64,000 nt of DNA from JAIYDJ01 sp031400505 (GCA_031400505.1 JANNPZ010000032.1:6704-70703), one strand, 5' to 3'. Shown: positions 42,238 to 51,640, numbered from the stretch's first letter. Notes: generated by a model from the letters alone, not told the origin. Made by a program: numbers and translations.

Positions 42238-43047
42238 ATGACCCTGTCAATCGTTGGAAAGACTGCAATCGTGACCGGGGCCGCCAACGGCATCGGCCTG
42301 GCCATCGCCCGTCATTTTCATGACAAGGGCGCGAATGTGATGTTTGTCGACATGGATGAGGCTCGGCTTGAAGCGCAGGTCGGGGCCGAAGCGCGCAGCG
42401 AGGGCCGGATAAGGCTTTTTGCGGGCGATCTGCGGCAAAAACTGACGGCGATCAACCTGTTGTCGGCAACGATTGATGCGTTTGATCGCGTCGATGTTTT
42501 GGTCAATGCCAGCCGGCAGATGTGCATTTCCCAAGGATTATGCGCCGAAGACGACGCAGTGGAAGAGTTGTTGCAGCAAAACCTGTTCACCGCCCTGCGC
42601 TTGTCGCAGATGACGGCCAAACGGATGATCCAGCGCGCCGGAACCCAAGGCGAGGCGGATGGCAGCATCGGTTCGATCATCAACCTGTCATCGATTGCTG
42701 CAACGCGCACGAGGCCCGGCCTTTTGGGATACTCGATCAGTTGCGCGGCGATAGAACAGATGACCCGCAGTCTGGCGGTGGAATATGCGCCCGCCGGCAT
42801 CCGGGTGAATGCTGTGGCTTTCGGGTCGGTGATGAGTGCCAGTTTGCAGTCCGCGATCAAGGAAAACCCCGATTATCTGATCGAAATCGAGGCGGGAACG
42901 CCGCTGCACAGGATCGCGCCGGCGTCAGAGCTTGTTGAAACAGTTCAGTTTCTGGCGTCGGATGCCGCGAGTTTCATGACGGGTCAAATCCTGACGGTGG
43001 ACGGTGGGCGCAGCCTGCTGGATGTGGTGGACGTTCAGGCACACTAG
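42238..43047 (+). CDS. SDR-family protein with altered catalytic Tyr-x3-Lys motif
   Basis: A 269-residue Rossmann-fold protein. It has the classical nucleotide-binding TGAANGIG, the Ser region NLSSIAAT, and the C-terminal GQILTVDGGRS. The active-site motif is YSISC rather than YxxxK: a Cys codon (TGC, 42742-42744) stands where the catalytic Lys is expected. NNAG is also replaced by NASR. It may have lost dehydrogenase activity or changed chemistry. It is the last gene of the clpS-methyltransferase group. Confidence 0.85.
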   Translation: MTLSIVGKTAIVTGAANGIGLAIARHFHDKGANVMFVDMDEARLEAQVGAEARSEGRIRLFAGDLRQKLTAINLLSATIDAFDRVDVLVNASRQMCISQGLCAEDDAVEELLQQNLFTALRLSQMTAKRMIQRAGTQGEADGSIGSIINLSSIAATRTRPGLLGYSISCAAIEQMTRSLAVEYAPAGIRVNAVAFGSVMSASLQSAIKENPDYLIEIEAGTPLHRIAPASELVETVQFLASDAASFMTGQILTVDGGRSLLDVVDVQAH

Positions 43048-43069
43048 GCGCATCGGGGTCTGGCTGCGC

Positions 43070-43444
43070 CTATTCGGGGTTGTCGGCCTTGCACTGCGCG
43101 ACAACCGGAGCCACGCTGCGGATCTTCTCGGCGCGCTTTGCCTGCAACTGTTCCAGTTTGAGCTGTTCGGCGGCCAGATCCAGGGCAACCGGGATGCGCT
43201 CCTGTTCCGGAACGCGGATCACGCAGACCCGGTCCGGTTCCGTATCCGTACCGCAATCGACATAGTCGGTTTCGATAACAGTGATGTATTCATAACCATA
43301 GCCGCGTTCCAGATTGCCGCTTGTCTCTTTGATCAGGCGGTCGACCACGCGGATATCGCGGGTGGCTTTGCTGACGCATTGCTCTTGCGGGGTGCCGCAT
43401 GCCGTCAGAATACCCAATGCGGCAAGCCACCAGATACGGTTCAT
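43070..43444 (-). CDS. Small lipoprotein of unknown function
   Basis: A 124-residue protein with a lipoprotein signal peptide (MNRIWWLAALGILTAC, lipobox LTAC with Cys 16). The mature part contains four more cysteines (QEQC, VDCG, RVCV, AQCK) and a helical, charged C-terminal half (LAAEQLKLEQLQAKRAEKIR). It should be anchored to a membrane on the periplasmic side. I do not recognise a family. It is convergent with the SDR gene and divergent from hemF. Confidence 0.75.
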   Translation of the reverse strand: MNRIWWLAALGILTACGTPQEQCVSKATRDIRVVDRLIKETSGNLERGYGYEYITVIETDYVDCGTDTEPDRVCVIRVPEQERIPVALDLAAEQLKLEQLQAKRAEKIRSVAPVVAQCKADNPE

Positions 43445-43584
43445 TGTGTCGCTCCTTGACCGAGGTGAAGGTTAGGCTTTGACACGGCAAATGCCAATCC
43501 AATTCCGTATCTTGTCAGCGCCGGGGCTGGTTGGCAGCCGCCACAAGGGCTGCTAGCTAGGGGCAGACAAGTTGGGAGACCGCG

Positions 43585-44445
43585 ATGACGCCAGATTTCG
43601 ATGACCGCAAACGGCAGGCGGCTGGATGGTTCCGCACCCTGCGCGACCGGATCGTGGCGCCTTTCGAGGCGCTGGAAGATGCCAACGGGACGGGCACGGC
43701 AGGGCGGTTCGACGTCAGCCCGACCAGCCGCGCGGATGGTGGTGGCGGATTGATGAGTGTGATGCGCGGCGGCCGGGTGTTCGAAAAGGTCGGCGTGAAC
43801 GTCTCGGAAGTACATGGCACGCTGGGGGAAAGGGCACAAAAGGCGATGGCCGCGCGCGGGGTGCCGGGCATGGCCGACGATCCGCGCTTTTGGGCCAGCG
43901 GGATCAGTCTGGTGGCACACATGGTCAACCCGCATTGCCCCGCCGTGCACATGAACACGCGGATGTTCTGGACCCCGCATGCCTGGTGGTTCGGCGGCGG
44001 GGCCGATCTGAACCCCTGCATCGAGTACCCCGAGGATACGGCGCATTTCCATGCCGGGATGCAGGCGGCCTGTGACCTGCATGGCGCTGATCTTTATGGG
44101 AAATACAAGGCCTGGGCGGATGAGTATTTTTTCATCCCGCATCGGGGCCGCGCGCGTGGGGTGGGCGGTATCTTTTACGACGACCGCAATTCGGGCGACT
44201 GGGAGGCAGACTTTGCCCTGACCCGCGATGTGGGGGCGGCGTTTTTGCCGGCTTTCGTGCCGCTGGTTGAACGGCGGATCGACATGCCTTGGACCGACGC
44301 CGACCGAGAGACGCAGTTGATCCATCGCGGGCTCTATGCCGAATATAACCTCGTCTATGACCGGGGCACCAAATTCGGGCTGGAAACCGGGCATGATGCG
44401 AACGCCGTTTTGATGAGCCTGCCGCCGATTGCCAAATGGACCTAG
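43585..44445 (+). CDS. hemF: Oxygen-dependent coproporphyrinogen III oxidase
   Basis: A 286-residue enzyme that matches HemF throughout, with GGGGLMSVMRGGRVFEKVGV, HMNTRMFWTPHAWWFGGGAD and RRGRARGVGGIFYDD-like text (HRGRARGVGGIFYDDRNSGD). It oxidatively decarboxylates coproporphyrinogen III with molecular oxygen. It complements HemN encoded 15 kb away, which serves without oxygen. cobS overlaps its last 10 bases. Confidence 0.96.
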   Translation: MTPDFDDRKRQAAGWFRTLRDRIVAPFEALEDANGTGTAGRFDVSPTSRADGGGGLMSVMRGGRVFEKVGVNVSEVHGTLGERAQKAMAARGVPGMADDPRFWASGISLVAHMVNPHCPAVHMNTRMFWTPHAWWFGGGADLNPCIEYPEDTAHFHAGMQAACDLHGADLYGKYKAWADEYFFIPHRGRARGVGGIFYDDRNSGDWEADFALTRDVGAAFLPAFVPLVERRIDMPWTDADRETQLIHRGLYAEYNLVYDRGTKFGLETGHDANAVLMSLPPIAKWT

Positions 44446-45209
44446 GCCGCTGGATCAGGTCAGAATGGCCGGTTTTCCTGCTGGCCGTGCAGTTCATGAC
44501 CCGGTTGCCCGTCACCGTCGATTTCACCCCCGAACGGCTGGAGGCAACGCCGCGCTGGTATCCGGCGGTCGGGGTGCTGGTGGGTGCGATGGTCGCGGTG
44601 ATCTGGTGGGGGGCCTCGCTGCTGTTCCCGCCGGAGATTGCGGCGCTGATCAGCACGGTGGCGTCAGTGCTGATTACCGGCGCGTTTCACGAAGACGGGT
44701 TTGCCGATGCCTGTGACGGGCTGGGCGGCGGTCGGACGCCCGAGCGCGCGCTGGAAATCATGCGCGACAGTCGGTTGGGGACCTATGGCACGCTGGGGCT
44801 TGGGTTGATGGTGGGGGGCAAGATCGCGGTGCTGGCGGCCCTTCCGCCTGCCGTGGTGCCGGTAATGTTGGTGGCGGGGCATGCGGCCAGCCGCGCCTCG
44901 GCAGTGTGGATCATCGCCTCGTCAAGCTATCTGCGCGACCATGGCACGGGAAGGCCGGTGGCGGGGGGGATCGATGCGCAGGGCCTTGCGGTGATCGGGT
45001 GGACCCTTGTTGCGGTGGTGCTCGCAGTGGTGTGGGTGGTGCCGGTTTGGGCTGCCATGGCCGGCGTTGCGGGGCTGGTGGCCGGGCACTACGCGATGCG
45101 GCGGCGGTTCGAGGCGCGCCTTGGCGGCTATACCGGCGATTGTCTGGGGGCGGTGCAGCAGTGCAGCGAGATCGGGTTTCTGCTGGGTGTGCTGGCGGTG
45201 ATCGGGTGA
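44436..45209 (+). CDS. cobS: Adenosylcobinamide-GDP ribazoletransferase (cobalamin synthase)
   Basis: A 257-residue membrane protein. The family motifs are FLLAVQFMTRLPV near the N-terminus, GAFHEDGFADACDGLGGG with the metal-binding Asp residues, and RDSRLGTYG. Five or more hydrophobic helices follow. It joins alpha-ribazole to adenosylcobinamide-GDP in the last part of B12 synthesis. The start is inside hemF (10-base overlap), and the next gene starts inside its stop codon. Confidence 0.94.
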   Translation: MDLGRWIRSEWPVFLLAVQFMTRLPVTVDFTPERLEATPRWYPAVGVLVGAMVAVIWWGASLLFPPEIAALISTVASVLITGAFHEDGFADACDGLGGGRTPERALEIMRDSRLGTYGTLGLGLMVGGKIAVLAALPPAVVPVMLVAGHAASRASAVWIIASSSYLRDHGTGRPVAGGIDAQGLAVIGWTLVAVVLAVVWVVPVWAAMAGVAGLVAGHYAMRRRFEARLGGYTGDCLGAVQQCSEIGFLLGVLAVIG

Positions 45210-45817
45210 TCGGTGCAGCGGAACTTGGCGGATTTGCCCTGACGTCCTTGCTGATCGAACTGACGCCGGGGCCGAACATGATGTATCTGGCACTGTTGTC
45301 GGCAAGTGAGGGCAGGCGCGCGGGCTATGCGGCGGTGGCCGGCGTGGCCTTCGGGCTCGCGACGATCGGTGCTGCGGCGGCATTGGGAGTGTCAGAGTTT
45401 ATTCTGGCAACGCCGACAGTCTATCAGGCGGTGCGTTGGGCAGGGGTGGCGTATCTTTTGTGGCTCGCGTGGGACGGCTGGCGGGGGGCGGGCAGTGCCG
45501 ATGATGCAGCAGCGCCCGGATCGACAGCGGGCGTGTACTTTCGAAGGGGTCTGATCACCAACCTGCTGAACCCTAAGGCGGCGATGTTCTATGTCACTGT
45601 TCTGCCAGGGTTTCTGCCCAAGGCCGCAACGGCGCTGGATGCCATCACCCTGTCGGCGGTTTATGTCGCGGTGGCGACGCTGATCCATGCCGGGATTGTC
45701 ACGGCGGCCGGGTTCGCACAGCGGTTCTTGCAGGATGACGCCCGTGCGCAGCAGGTGCGTCGGGGTCTTGCCTTGGGGCTGGTGGGCGTCGCCGTCTGGG
45801 TTGTGATCAAGACCTGA
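45206..45817 (+). CDS. LysE/RhtB-family amino acid exporter
   Basis: A 203-residue membrane protein with about six helices and the LysE signature (SLLIELTPGPNMMYLALLSA) plus the conserved GLITNLLNPKAAMFY. It exports amino acids or similar small molecules; the substrate is unknown. It starts with GTG at 45206, overlapping the cobS stop (GTGA). The upstream continuation of the frame lies within cobS and is not used. Confidence 0.9.
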   Translation: MIGAAELGGFALTSLLIELTPGPNMMYLALLSASEGRRAGYAAVAGVAFGLATIGAAAALGVSEFILATPTVYQAVRWAGVAYLLWLAWDGWRGAGSADDAAAPGSTAGVYFRRGLITNLLNPKAAMFYVTVLPGFLPKAATALDAITLSAVYVAVATLIHAGIVTAAGFAQRFLQDDARAQQVRRGLALGLVGVAVWVVIKT

Positions 45818-45830
45818 CCGGCGGCGCGGT

Positions 45831-46721
45831 TCATCCGACCTGCAGCAACAGCCCGACACCCGCCATCAGAACGGCCATGCCGATCACCTGACGCAAGGTC
45901 GCGCGTTGGCCGAACACCACATGCGCCACGATCTGGGCGAACAGCACCTCGATCAAGGCTACGGTACGCACATTGGCCGCCGTGGTCAGCGAAAAGCCTA
46001 CGAACCAAAGCTGCGAGGCAAGCGCCCCCAGAAACCCCGTCCCCAGCGAGGCGCGCCACACCCCAAGGCAGGCCCGGATCGCAGCCCGGTCAAACAGCGC
46101 CATCCACAGCCCCAAAGCCGCAGTTTGCAACGCCAGCCCCAGTACCAATGCCGTGCTAGCCCGGATCAGGAAACCACCCTCGGGCAGGCCAACAATCCCG
46201 CCGCGAAACCCGATGGCCGCAACCCCAAACAGCGCGCCCGCCGCAAGACCCATCCAGGCCGGCGCGCCGATCTGCGCCATTTGCCCCGCAAGCCCCGGTT
46301 TCAGCGTCATCACCAGCACCCCTGCTGTGGCGAGTGCAATGGCCCCAAGTGCGGCCAGGCTAAGCGGTTCGGCCAGCATGGCGGCTGCAAAGACCGCCAC
46401 CAACATCGGTTCGGTCTTGATCCAGGCGGTGGTGATGGCAAACCCTGACCCCGCCATCGCGCGCAGCATCAAAGCCGTCGCCGCGATCTGTGCCATGGCC
46501 CCGACCGCAATAAACCCCGCCGCGCGCCACGGGATGGGCGGCGGGCTTTCCCCCGTCAGCCAAACCGCCATTGCCAGAAACACGGCGGCAAACGGCAGGC
46601 CGAACAGAAACCGCACCTGCGTCGCCCCCAGCGTGCCTATCCGCGCGGTCAGCGAGGATTGCGCGGCATTGCGGGCCGTCTGGGTGGCCGCCGCCGCCAG
46701 TGTCGCCCACAGCCACAGCAT
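45831..46721 (-). CDS. DMT-superfamily (EamA) transporter
   Basis: A 296-residue protein with about ten membrane helices in two EamA repeats, for example MAQIAATALMLRAMAGSGFA and VRTVALIEVLFAQIVAHVVF. These proteins export or import small metabolites; substrate unknown. It begins three bases after the hemE stop, so it is the second gene of a hemE operon. It is convergent with the LysE-type gene. Confidence 0.88.
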   Translation of the reverse strand: MLWLWATLAAAATQTARNAAQSSLTARIGTLGATQVRFLFGLPFAAVFLAMAVWLTGESPPPIPWRAAGFIAVGAMAQIAATALMLRAMAGSGFAITTAWIKTEPMLVAVFAAAMLAEPLSLAALGAIALATAGVLVMTLKPGLAGQMAQIGAPAWMGLAAGALFGVAAIGFRGGIVGLPEGGFLIRASTALVLGLALQTAALGLWMALFDRAAIRACLGVWRASLGTGFLGALASQLWFVGFSLTTAANVRTVALIEVLFAQIVAHVVFGQRATLRQVIGMAVLMAGVGLLLQVG

Positions 46722-46724
46722 GGG

Positions 46725-47759
46725 TTAGCCGCCCCGCACCACGTCGATCATCCGCTGCACGTTGTCGGGATTGCCGTCGGGCGTGATGCCATGGCCGAGG
46801 TTAAAGATATGCGGGCCGCCTGAAAACGCCTTGACCACCCGCCGCGTCGCCTCGTCCAGCGCGGTGCCGCCATGAACCATATGTTCGGGCGCCAAGTTGC
46901 CCTGAACGCAGCCCGAGATCTGGACATGCTCGGCGGCCCATTCCGGCGTCACCGAGTTATCAAGCGCCACGCAATCCGCCCCGGTGGCTGCGGCAAAGCC
47001 GACATAGCCCATGCCCGCCTCGCGCGGGAAAGCGATGATCGGAAGGTCAGGGTGGCGGGATTTCAGCGCGGCAATGATCTGGGCGGCGGGCTTGACGGCG
47101 AAATCGGTGAAATCCTGGCCTTTGAGGCTGCCTGCCCAGCTGTCGAACAGCTTTACCACCTCGGCCCCCGCCTGCACCTGCATCGAGAGATACTCGATGG
47201 TGCTTTCGGTGATCACGTCGATCAGCGCGCTGAACGCCGCGCGGTCCTCCGCTTTCAACGCATGTGCCGCCCCCTGATCCTTGGACCCGCGCCCGGCGAT
47301 CATGTAGGTGGCCACGGTCCAGGGCGCGCCGGCAAAGCCGATCAACGTCGTCTCAACCGGCAATTCGCGGCGCAGGATGCGCAGGGTTTCGTAGATCGGC
47401 GCAAGGGTTTCGTGGATATCGCCCTTTGGTTTCAACGCCTTGACGCCATCCATCGTGGTGATGGTCGAAAGCCGCGGGCCTTCGCCGGTCTCGAACCACA
47501 GGTCCGCCCCAAGGGCCTGCGGCAACAGCAGGATATCGGCAAACACGATGGCCGCGTCAAAGCCAAAGCGGCGGATCGGTTGCAGCGTCACCTCGGCGGC
47601 CAATTCCGAATTGTAGCACAGCGACAAGAAATCCCCCGCTTGCGCCCGCGTCGCGCGATATTCGGGAAGAAACCGCCCGGCCTGCCGCATCATCCAGATC
47701 GGCGGGGTGGGCAGGGTTTCGCCGGACAGGGCGCGCAGGATGGTCTTGTTGGCGGTCAT
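46725..47759 (-). CDS. hemE: Uroporphyrinogen decarboxylase
   Basis: A 344-residue enzyme with the family motifs PIWMMRQAGRFLPEYRATR near the N-terminus (binding the propionates), FADILLLPQALGADLWF, and FNLGHGITPDGNPDNV at the C-terminus. It turns uroporphyrinogen III into coproporphyrinogen III, the substrate of HemF and HemN. It is divergent from hemC across 106 bases. Confidence 0.97.
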   Translation of the reverse strand: MTANKTILRALSGETLPTPPIWMMRQAGRFLPEYRATRAQAGDFLSLCYNSELAAEVTLQPIRRFGFDAAIVFADILLLPQALGADLWFETGEGPRLSTITTMDGVKALKPKGDIHETLAPIYETLRILRRELPVETTLIGFAGAPWTVATYMIAGRGSKDQGAAHALKAEDRAAFSALIDVITESTIEYLSMQVQAGAEVVKLFDSWAGSLKGQDFTDFAVKPAAQIIAALKSRHPDLPIIAFPREAGMGYVGFAAATGADCVALDNSVTPEWAAEHVQISGCVQGNLAPEHMVHGGTALDEATRRVVKAFSGGPHIFNLGHGITPDGNPDNVQRMIDVVRGG

Positions 47760-47865
47760 CGGGGCCTCCGGCAGGGTTCGCGTCTTACGTTCCCTGTCGG
47801 GCGTGGCTTGTCAAGGCGACGGCGGTTTGGCAGGAAGTGTCAGGATGCAGTGACAGGATAGTGCG

Positions 47866-48804
47866 ATGACCTTGCCGACCCCCGACGCCCCCCTGCGGAT
47901 CGGCACGCGCGGCTCGCCCTTGGCGCTGTGGCAGGCGCATGAGGTGCGTCGTTGCCTGATGGCGGCGCATCATCTGCCCGAGGCGGCCTTTGTCATCGTT
48001 GTGATCAAGGTGATGGGCGATCAGATCCTTGACCGCGCTTTGAAGGACATCGGCGGCAAGGGGTTGTTCACGCGCGAGATCGAAGACGCCCTTGCGGCGG
48101 ATGAGATCGACGTTGCGGTGCATTCGATGAAGGACATGCCGACGATGCAACCGGCGGGGTTGGTCCTGGACTGCTACCTTGCGCGCGAGGATGTGCGCGA
48201 TGCCTTCGTGTCGCCGGGGGTGGCGGGGCTGGCCGATTTGCCGCAAGGCGCGGTGGTGGGGTCGTCGTCTTTGCGGAGGCGGGCGCAACTGGCGCATCGG
48301 CGACCGGATCTGCATCTGGTAGAGTTTCGCGGCAATGTTCAAACCCGGATGAAGAAACTGGAGGAAGGCGTTGCGGTGGCTACGTTTCTGGCGATGGCGG
48401 GGCTGAACCGGCTGGGGATGGCGCATATGGCGCGAGGCGCGATTGCCCCCGAAGAGATGTTACCTGCCGTGGCGCAAGGGGCAATCGGGATCGAAAGGCG
48501 CAGCGCGGATAGACGTGTAGCAGGTCTGCTGGAGGCGATCCATGATGGCCCGACGGGGCAGCGGCTGGCGGCAGAGCGGGGATTTCTGGCACGGCTTGAC
48601 GGGTCGTGCGAAACGCCGATTGCCGGGCTTGCGGTGCTGGAGGGGGCTGCATTGTGGCTGCGCGGCGAGGTGTTGCGCCCGGATGGGTCAGAGGTGATCA
48701 CCGGCGATCTGCGCGGGCCGGTGGCGGATGGGGCGGCGATGGGGCAGGCGCTGGCCGATCAGCTGCTGGCGCAAGTGCCGCCGGGGTTCTTCAGCTGGCG
48801 CTAG
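47866..48804 (+). CDS. hemC: Hydroxymethylbilane synthase (porphobilinogen deaminase)
   Basis: A 312-residue enzyme. LRIGTRGSPLALWQA opens the protein, VHSMKDMPT carries the catalytic Asp region, and Cys 248 in LDGSCETPIAG is the attachment site of the dipyrromethane cofactor. It polymerises four porphobilinogens. hemC and hemE share a divergent promoter region. Its 3' end overlaps the convergent FAD oxidase gene by 14 bases. Confidence 0.97.
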   Translation: MTLPTPDAPLRIGTRGSPLALWQAHEVRRCLMAAHHLPEAAFVIVVIKVMGDQILDRALKDIGGKGLFTREIEDALAADEIDVAVHSMKDMPTMQPAGLVLDCYLAREDVRDAFVSPGVAGLADLPQGAVVGSSSLRRRAQLAHRRPDLHLVEFRGNVQTRMKKLEEGVAVATFLAMAGLNRLGMAHMARGAIAPEEMLPAVAQGAIGIERRSADRRVAGLLEAIHDGPTGQRLAAERGFLARLDGSCETPIAGLAVLEGAALWLRGEVLRPDGSEVITGDLRGPVADGAAMGQALADQLLAQVPPGFFSWR

Positions 48805-50209
48805 GCGGGATCACCTTGCCGGGGTTCAGCAGGTTGCCGGGGTCAAGCGCTGCCTTCAGGCTACGCATCACGGCCAGTGCCACCGGGTCCTTGCGTCGCG
48901 CCATCGACGGCAGTTTCGACAGGCCGACGCCGTGTTCGGCGCTGAACGTGCCGCCCAAGGTTTGAACCTCGTCTTCGATGGCTGCGATGACGGCGTCTTG
49001 CAAGACCGGGTCGTCGCGGGTCGGAAACACCGTGAAATGCAGGTTGCCGTCGCCCAGATGCCCCACGGTCAGCGTGTCAGACCCTGCATCAAGCGCCGGC
49101 AGCCGGGCATGGATCGCGTCCAGAAACGCTGCGACCCGTTCCAGCGGTAGGGCGACATCGGTGTCGATGGCGGGTTTGCGGTGATAGGTGATTTCCGCCG
49201 CCAGTTCGCGGACATGCCACATCGAACGGCGCTGTTGTTCGGTTTGGGCAACTGTTGCCTCAATGACCGCGCCATCTGCCATCATCTCGGCCAGCGTTTG
49301 TTGCAAAAGATCAACCAGCGGCACAGCCCCATCTGGGCCGGGGGTGGCATCGCGCGGGGCGGTGGTGGCAATCTCGACCAGGATGTTGACGCCGTGGCGG
49401 GTGGCGAAGGGCTGCCGGATGTCGGGGCGCGCCTCGGCCAGACGACGCATGTAGGTGTCTGGCATGAATTCGAACGCCTCTACCCGCCCACCCGTCGTCT
49501 GTTGCAACCGGTTCAGCAGGGTCAGCGCATCGGGCAGGTTGCGGGTGGCCAGCATTGCCGTGGCATGGGCCAAGGGGGCAGGCACCAGCTTCATCACCGC
49601 CGCAGTGATGATGCCAAGCGTGCCTTCCGCCCCGATGAAAAGGTCTTTCAGATCATAGCCCGAATTGTCCTTGTGCAGTTCCGACATCAGGTTCAGGACG
49701 CGTCCGTCCGCCAGCACCACCTCGATCCCCAGACACAGACCGCGGGTCGAGCCATAGCGCAGCACGTTCGACCCACCCGCATTGGTGGACAAAACCCCGC
49801 CGATCATCGCCGAGCCGCGCGCGCCGAACCATAGCGGAAAATACAGCCCCTGCGCCTCGGCGGCGTCATGCAGATGCGACAGGATCACGCCGGCCTCGAC
49901 CACCGCGACCCTTGCATCGGCGCGCAACGCGCGAATGCGGTTCAGCCGTTCGACTGACACCATCAACCCGCCCTCGGTCATCGCCCCGCCCACAATGCCG
50001 GTCAGACCGGACACTGCGACCACAGGAACGCCGTGACGGGCGGCGACTTGCACCACTTGTGCCACCTGCGCCGTATCGGCAGGCCGCGCCACTGCGCAGG
50101 GGTTCGACGTATAGTGCTGCGACCAGTCGGGGCGATACCGGGCCAGCGCGTCGCCGGTAAGCACATGGTCGGCCCCAAGGGCGGCGGTCAGGTCGGCGAT
50201 CAGGGTCAT
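48791..50209 (-). CDS. FAD-linked oxidase, D-lactate dehydrogenase/GlcD type
   Basis: A 472-residue flavoprotein. The PP-loop (VCMH-type) FAD-binding domain contains VPVVAVSGLTGIVGGAMTEG and GARGSAMIGGVLSTNAGGSN, and the C-terminal substrate domain contains VGHLGDGNLHFTVFPT and FSAEHGVGLSKL. It oxidises a 2-hydroxy acid such as D-lactate, glycolate or D-2-hydroxyglutarate; which one cannot be told. No iron-sulphur domain is present, and no GlcE/GlcF partner is nearby. Confidence 0.9.
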   Translation of the reverse strand: MTLIADLTAALGADHVLTGDALARYRPDWSQHYTSNPCAVARPADTAQVAQVVQVAARHGVPVVAVSGLTGIVGGAMTEGGLMVSVERLNRIRALRADARVAVVEAGVILSHLHDAAEAQGLYFPLWFGARGSAMIGGVLSTNAGGSNVLRYGSTRGLCLGIEVVLADGRVLNLMSELHKDNSGYDLKDLFIGAEGTLGIITAAVMKLVPAPLAHATAMLATRNLPDALTLLNRLQQTTGGRVEAFEFMPDTYMRRLAEARPDIRQPFATRHGVNILVEIATTAPRDATPGPDGAVPLVDLLQQTLAEMMADGAVIEATVAQTEQQRRSMWHVRELAAEITYHRKPAIDTDVALPLERVAAFLDAIHARLPALDAGSDTLTVGHLGDGNLHFTVFPTRDDPVLQDAVIAAIEDEVQTLGGTFSAEHGVGLSKLPSMARRKDPVALAVMRSLKAALDPGNLLNPGKVIPPSAS

Positions 50210-50268
50210 GGCTCACGCTCCGGCATTTGCAAAGTGATCGGTCGCCTTGCTGCCAAGTGCAAGGGGGA

Positions 50269-50898
50269 TCAGTCGGGTATGCGGTCCAACAGCGCCAGAA
50301 CCTTCGGCCCGATGCCCTGCACGATCAGGGCGACGCCCGCTGCACTGGGGTGGATGCCATCGGGTTGCATGGTATCGGCGGCAAAGCCCCCTGCCGAGGG
50401 GTTCATCAGCGGCGCAAAGAAATTCATTTCCAGATCAACGCCATAAGTGGCCGCAAGCTCGGGGTACATCGCATCGAAAGCCGCCTTGAAGTCGGGGCCG
50501 TAGTTGCCCGGCGCGCGCAGGCCGACCAGCAGCACCGGCAGGTCGCGCGCATCGGCGGTGGCAAGGATCTTGTCAAGGTTTGCGCGGCTCTTGGCCGGAT
50601 CAATGCCGCGCAGCAGATCGTTGCCGCCCAGATTGACGATCATTGCGTCAACCTCGGGCGTCAGGGACCAGTCCAGTCGCGACACGCCGCCCGAAGTGGT
50701 GTCGCCCGACACTCCGGCGTTTATCACCTCGACATCCGCCCCCTGTGCCGTCAGCCAGTTCTGCAACTGCGGCACAAACCCCTGCTCTTGTGGCAGCCCA
50801 TAGCCCTGGGTCAGACTGTCGCCGAGGGCCAGAACGGTTTTGGTCTGCGCCATCACCGGAACGTCGAACAAAAGCAGTGCAAATGCGGCGTTGCGCAT
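50269..50898 (-). CDS. Periplasmic SGNH arylesterase/thioesterase I (TesA-like)
   Basis: A 209-residue SGNH hydrolase. The signal peptide MRNAAFALLLFDVPVMAQ is short. The blocks are GDSLTQGYG (catalytic Ser), NAGVSGDTT, VNLGGNDLLRG and DGIHPSAAG (Asp and His). It hydrolyses esters or thioesters in the periplasm. ATG 50898 gives the best signal peptide; an ATG at 50961 would add 21 residues. It is divergent from the ABC pair, the same neighbourhood as tesA-ybbAP in E. coli. Confidence 0.9.
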   Translation of the reverse strand: MRNAAFALLLFDVPVMAQTKTVLALGDSLTQGYGLPQEQGFVPQLQNWLTAQGADVEVINAGVSGDTTSGGVSRLDWSLTPEVDAMIVNLGGNDLLRGIDPAKSRANLDKILATADARDLPVLLVGLRAPGNYGPDFKAAFDAMYPELAATYGVDLEMNFFAPLMNPSAGGFAADTMQPDGIHPSAAGVALIVQGIGPKVLALLDRIPD

Positions 50899-50959
50899 TG
50901 CGCGCAGTGCGCCATATGGGAAGTTAAGGGCAAGGCCAACAGTTTTCGCGGCAGGACTC

Positions 50960-51640
50960 ATGGAACAGGTGCTTTCACTGAACGGCGTCGGGTTGACGCT
51001 GGCGGGCAACGCGGGCCCGGTTGAAATATTGCGAGCGATCTCGTTGACCGTGCAGGCGGGCGAGACTGTGGGGCTGGTGGGGCCGTCCGGATCGGGGAAA
51101 TCCTCACTGTTGATGCTGATGGGCGGGCTGGAGCGGGCAACTACAGGGCAGGTGATGGCATTGGGGCGGGACCTATCTGCGATGCATGAAGACGGCCTTG
51201 CACGGTTCCGCCAGCAGAATATGGGGGTGGTATTTCAAAGCTTCCATCTTATTCCGACGATGACCGCTCACGAAAACGTGGCGCTGCCGTTGGAACTGGC
51301 GGGCGTGCAGGACGCATTCGCGCGTGCAGAGGCGGAATTGCAAGCGGTAGGTCTTGGTGCGCGGATGGATCATTACCCCAGCCAGTTGTCGGGGGGCGAG
51401 CAGCAGCGCGTGGCATTGGCCCGCGCGGTGGTGCCGCGACCGGCGATTTTGCTGGCGGACGAACCGACCGGCAATCTGGACGGCGCGAATGGTGCTGCGA
51501 TCATGGAGTTGATGTTCGGCCTGCGCGACCGGCACGGGGCGACGCTGATCATGGTGACGCATGCGCCGGAACTGGCGGCGCGGTGCAGCCGGGTGGTGCG
51601 GCTGGCAGACGGCCGGATCGTGGGCGAGGGGCAGGCATGA
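50960..51640 (+). CDS. ABC transporter ATP-binding protein, YbbA type
   Basis: A 226-residue LolD/MacB-class ATPase. Walker A is GPSGSGKSS, signature LSGGEQQR, Walker B ILLADEPTGNLD and H-loop MVTHAPE. It powers the FtsX-like permease encoded next, whose start overlaps its stop codon (ATGA). The ATG at 50960 is preceded by AGGA. Together with the divergent esterase this matches the tesA-ybbA-ybbP order. The transported compound is unknown. Confidence 0.92.
   Translation: MEQVLSLNGVGLTLAGNAGPVEILRAISLTVQAGETVGLVGPSGSGKSSLLMLMGGLERATTGQVMALGRDLSAMHEDGLARFRQQNMGVVFQSFHLIPTMTAHENVALPLELAGVQDAFARAEAELQAVGLGARMDHYPSQLSGGEQQRVALARAVVPRPAILLADEPTGNLDGANGAAIMELMFGLRDRHGATLIMVTHAPELAARCSRVVRLADGRIVGEGQA

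Noticed and set aside
43454..43469. TTGACCGAGGTGAA upstream of hemF as an FNR box
   Set aside because: The right half GTGAA differs from ATCAA at two positions, and hemF is the oxygen-requiring enzyme, so an activating site is not expected.
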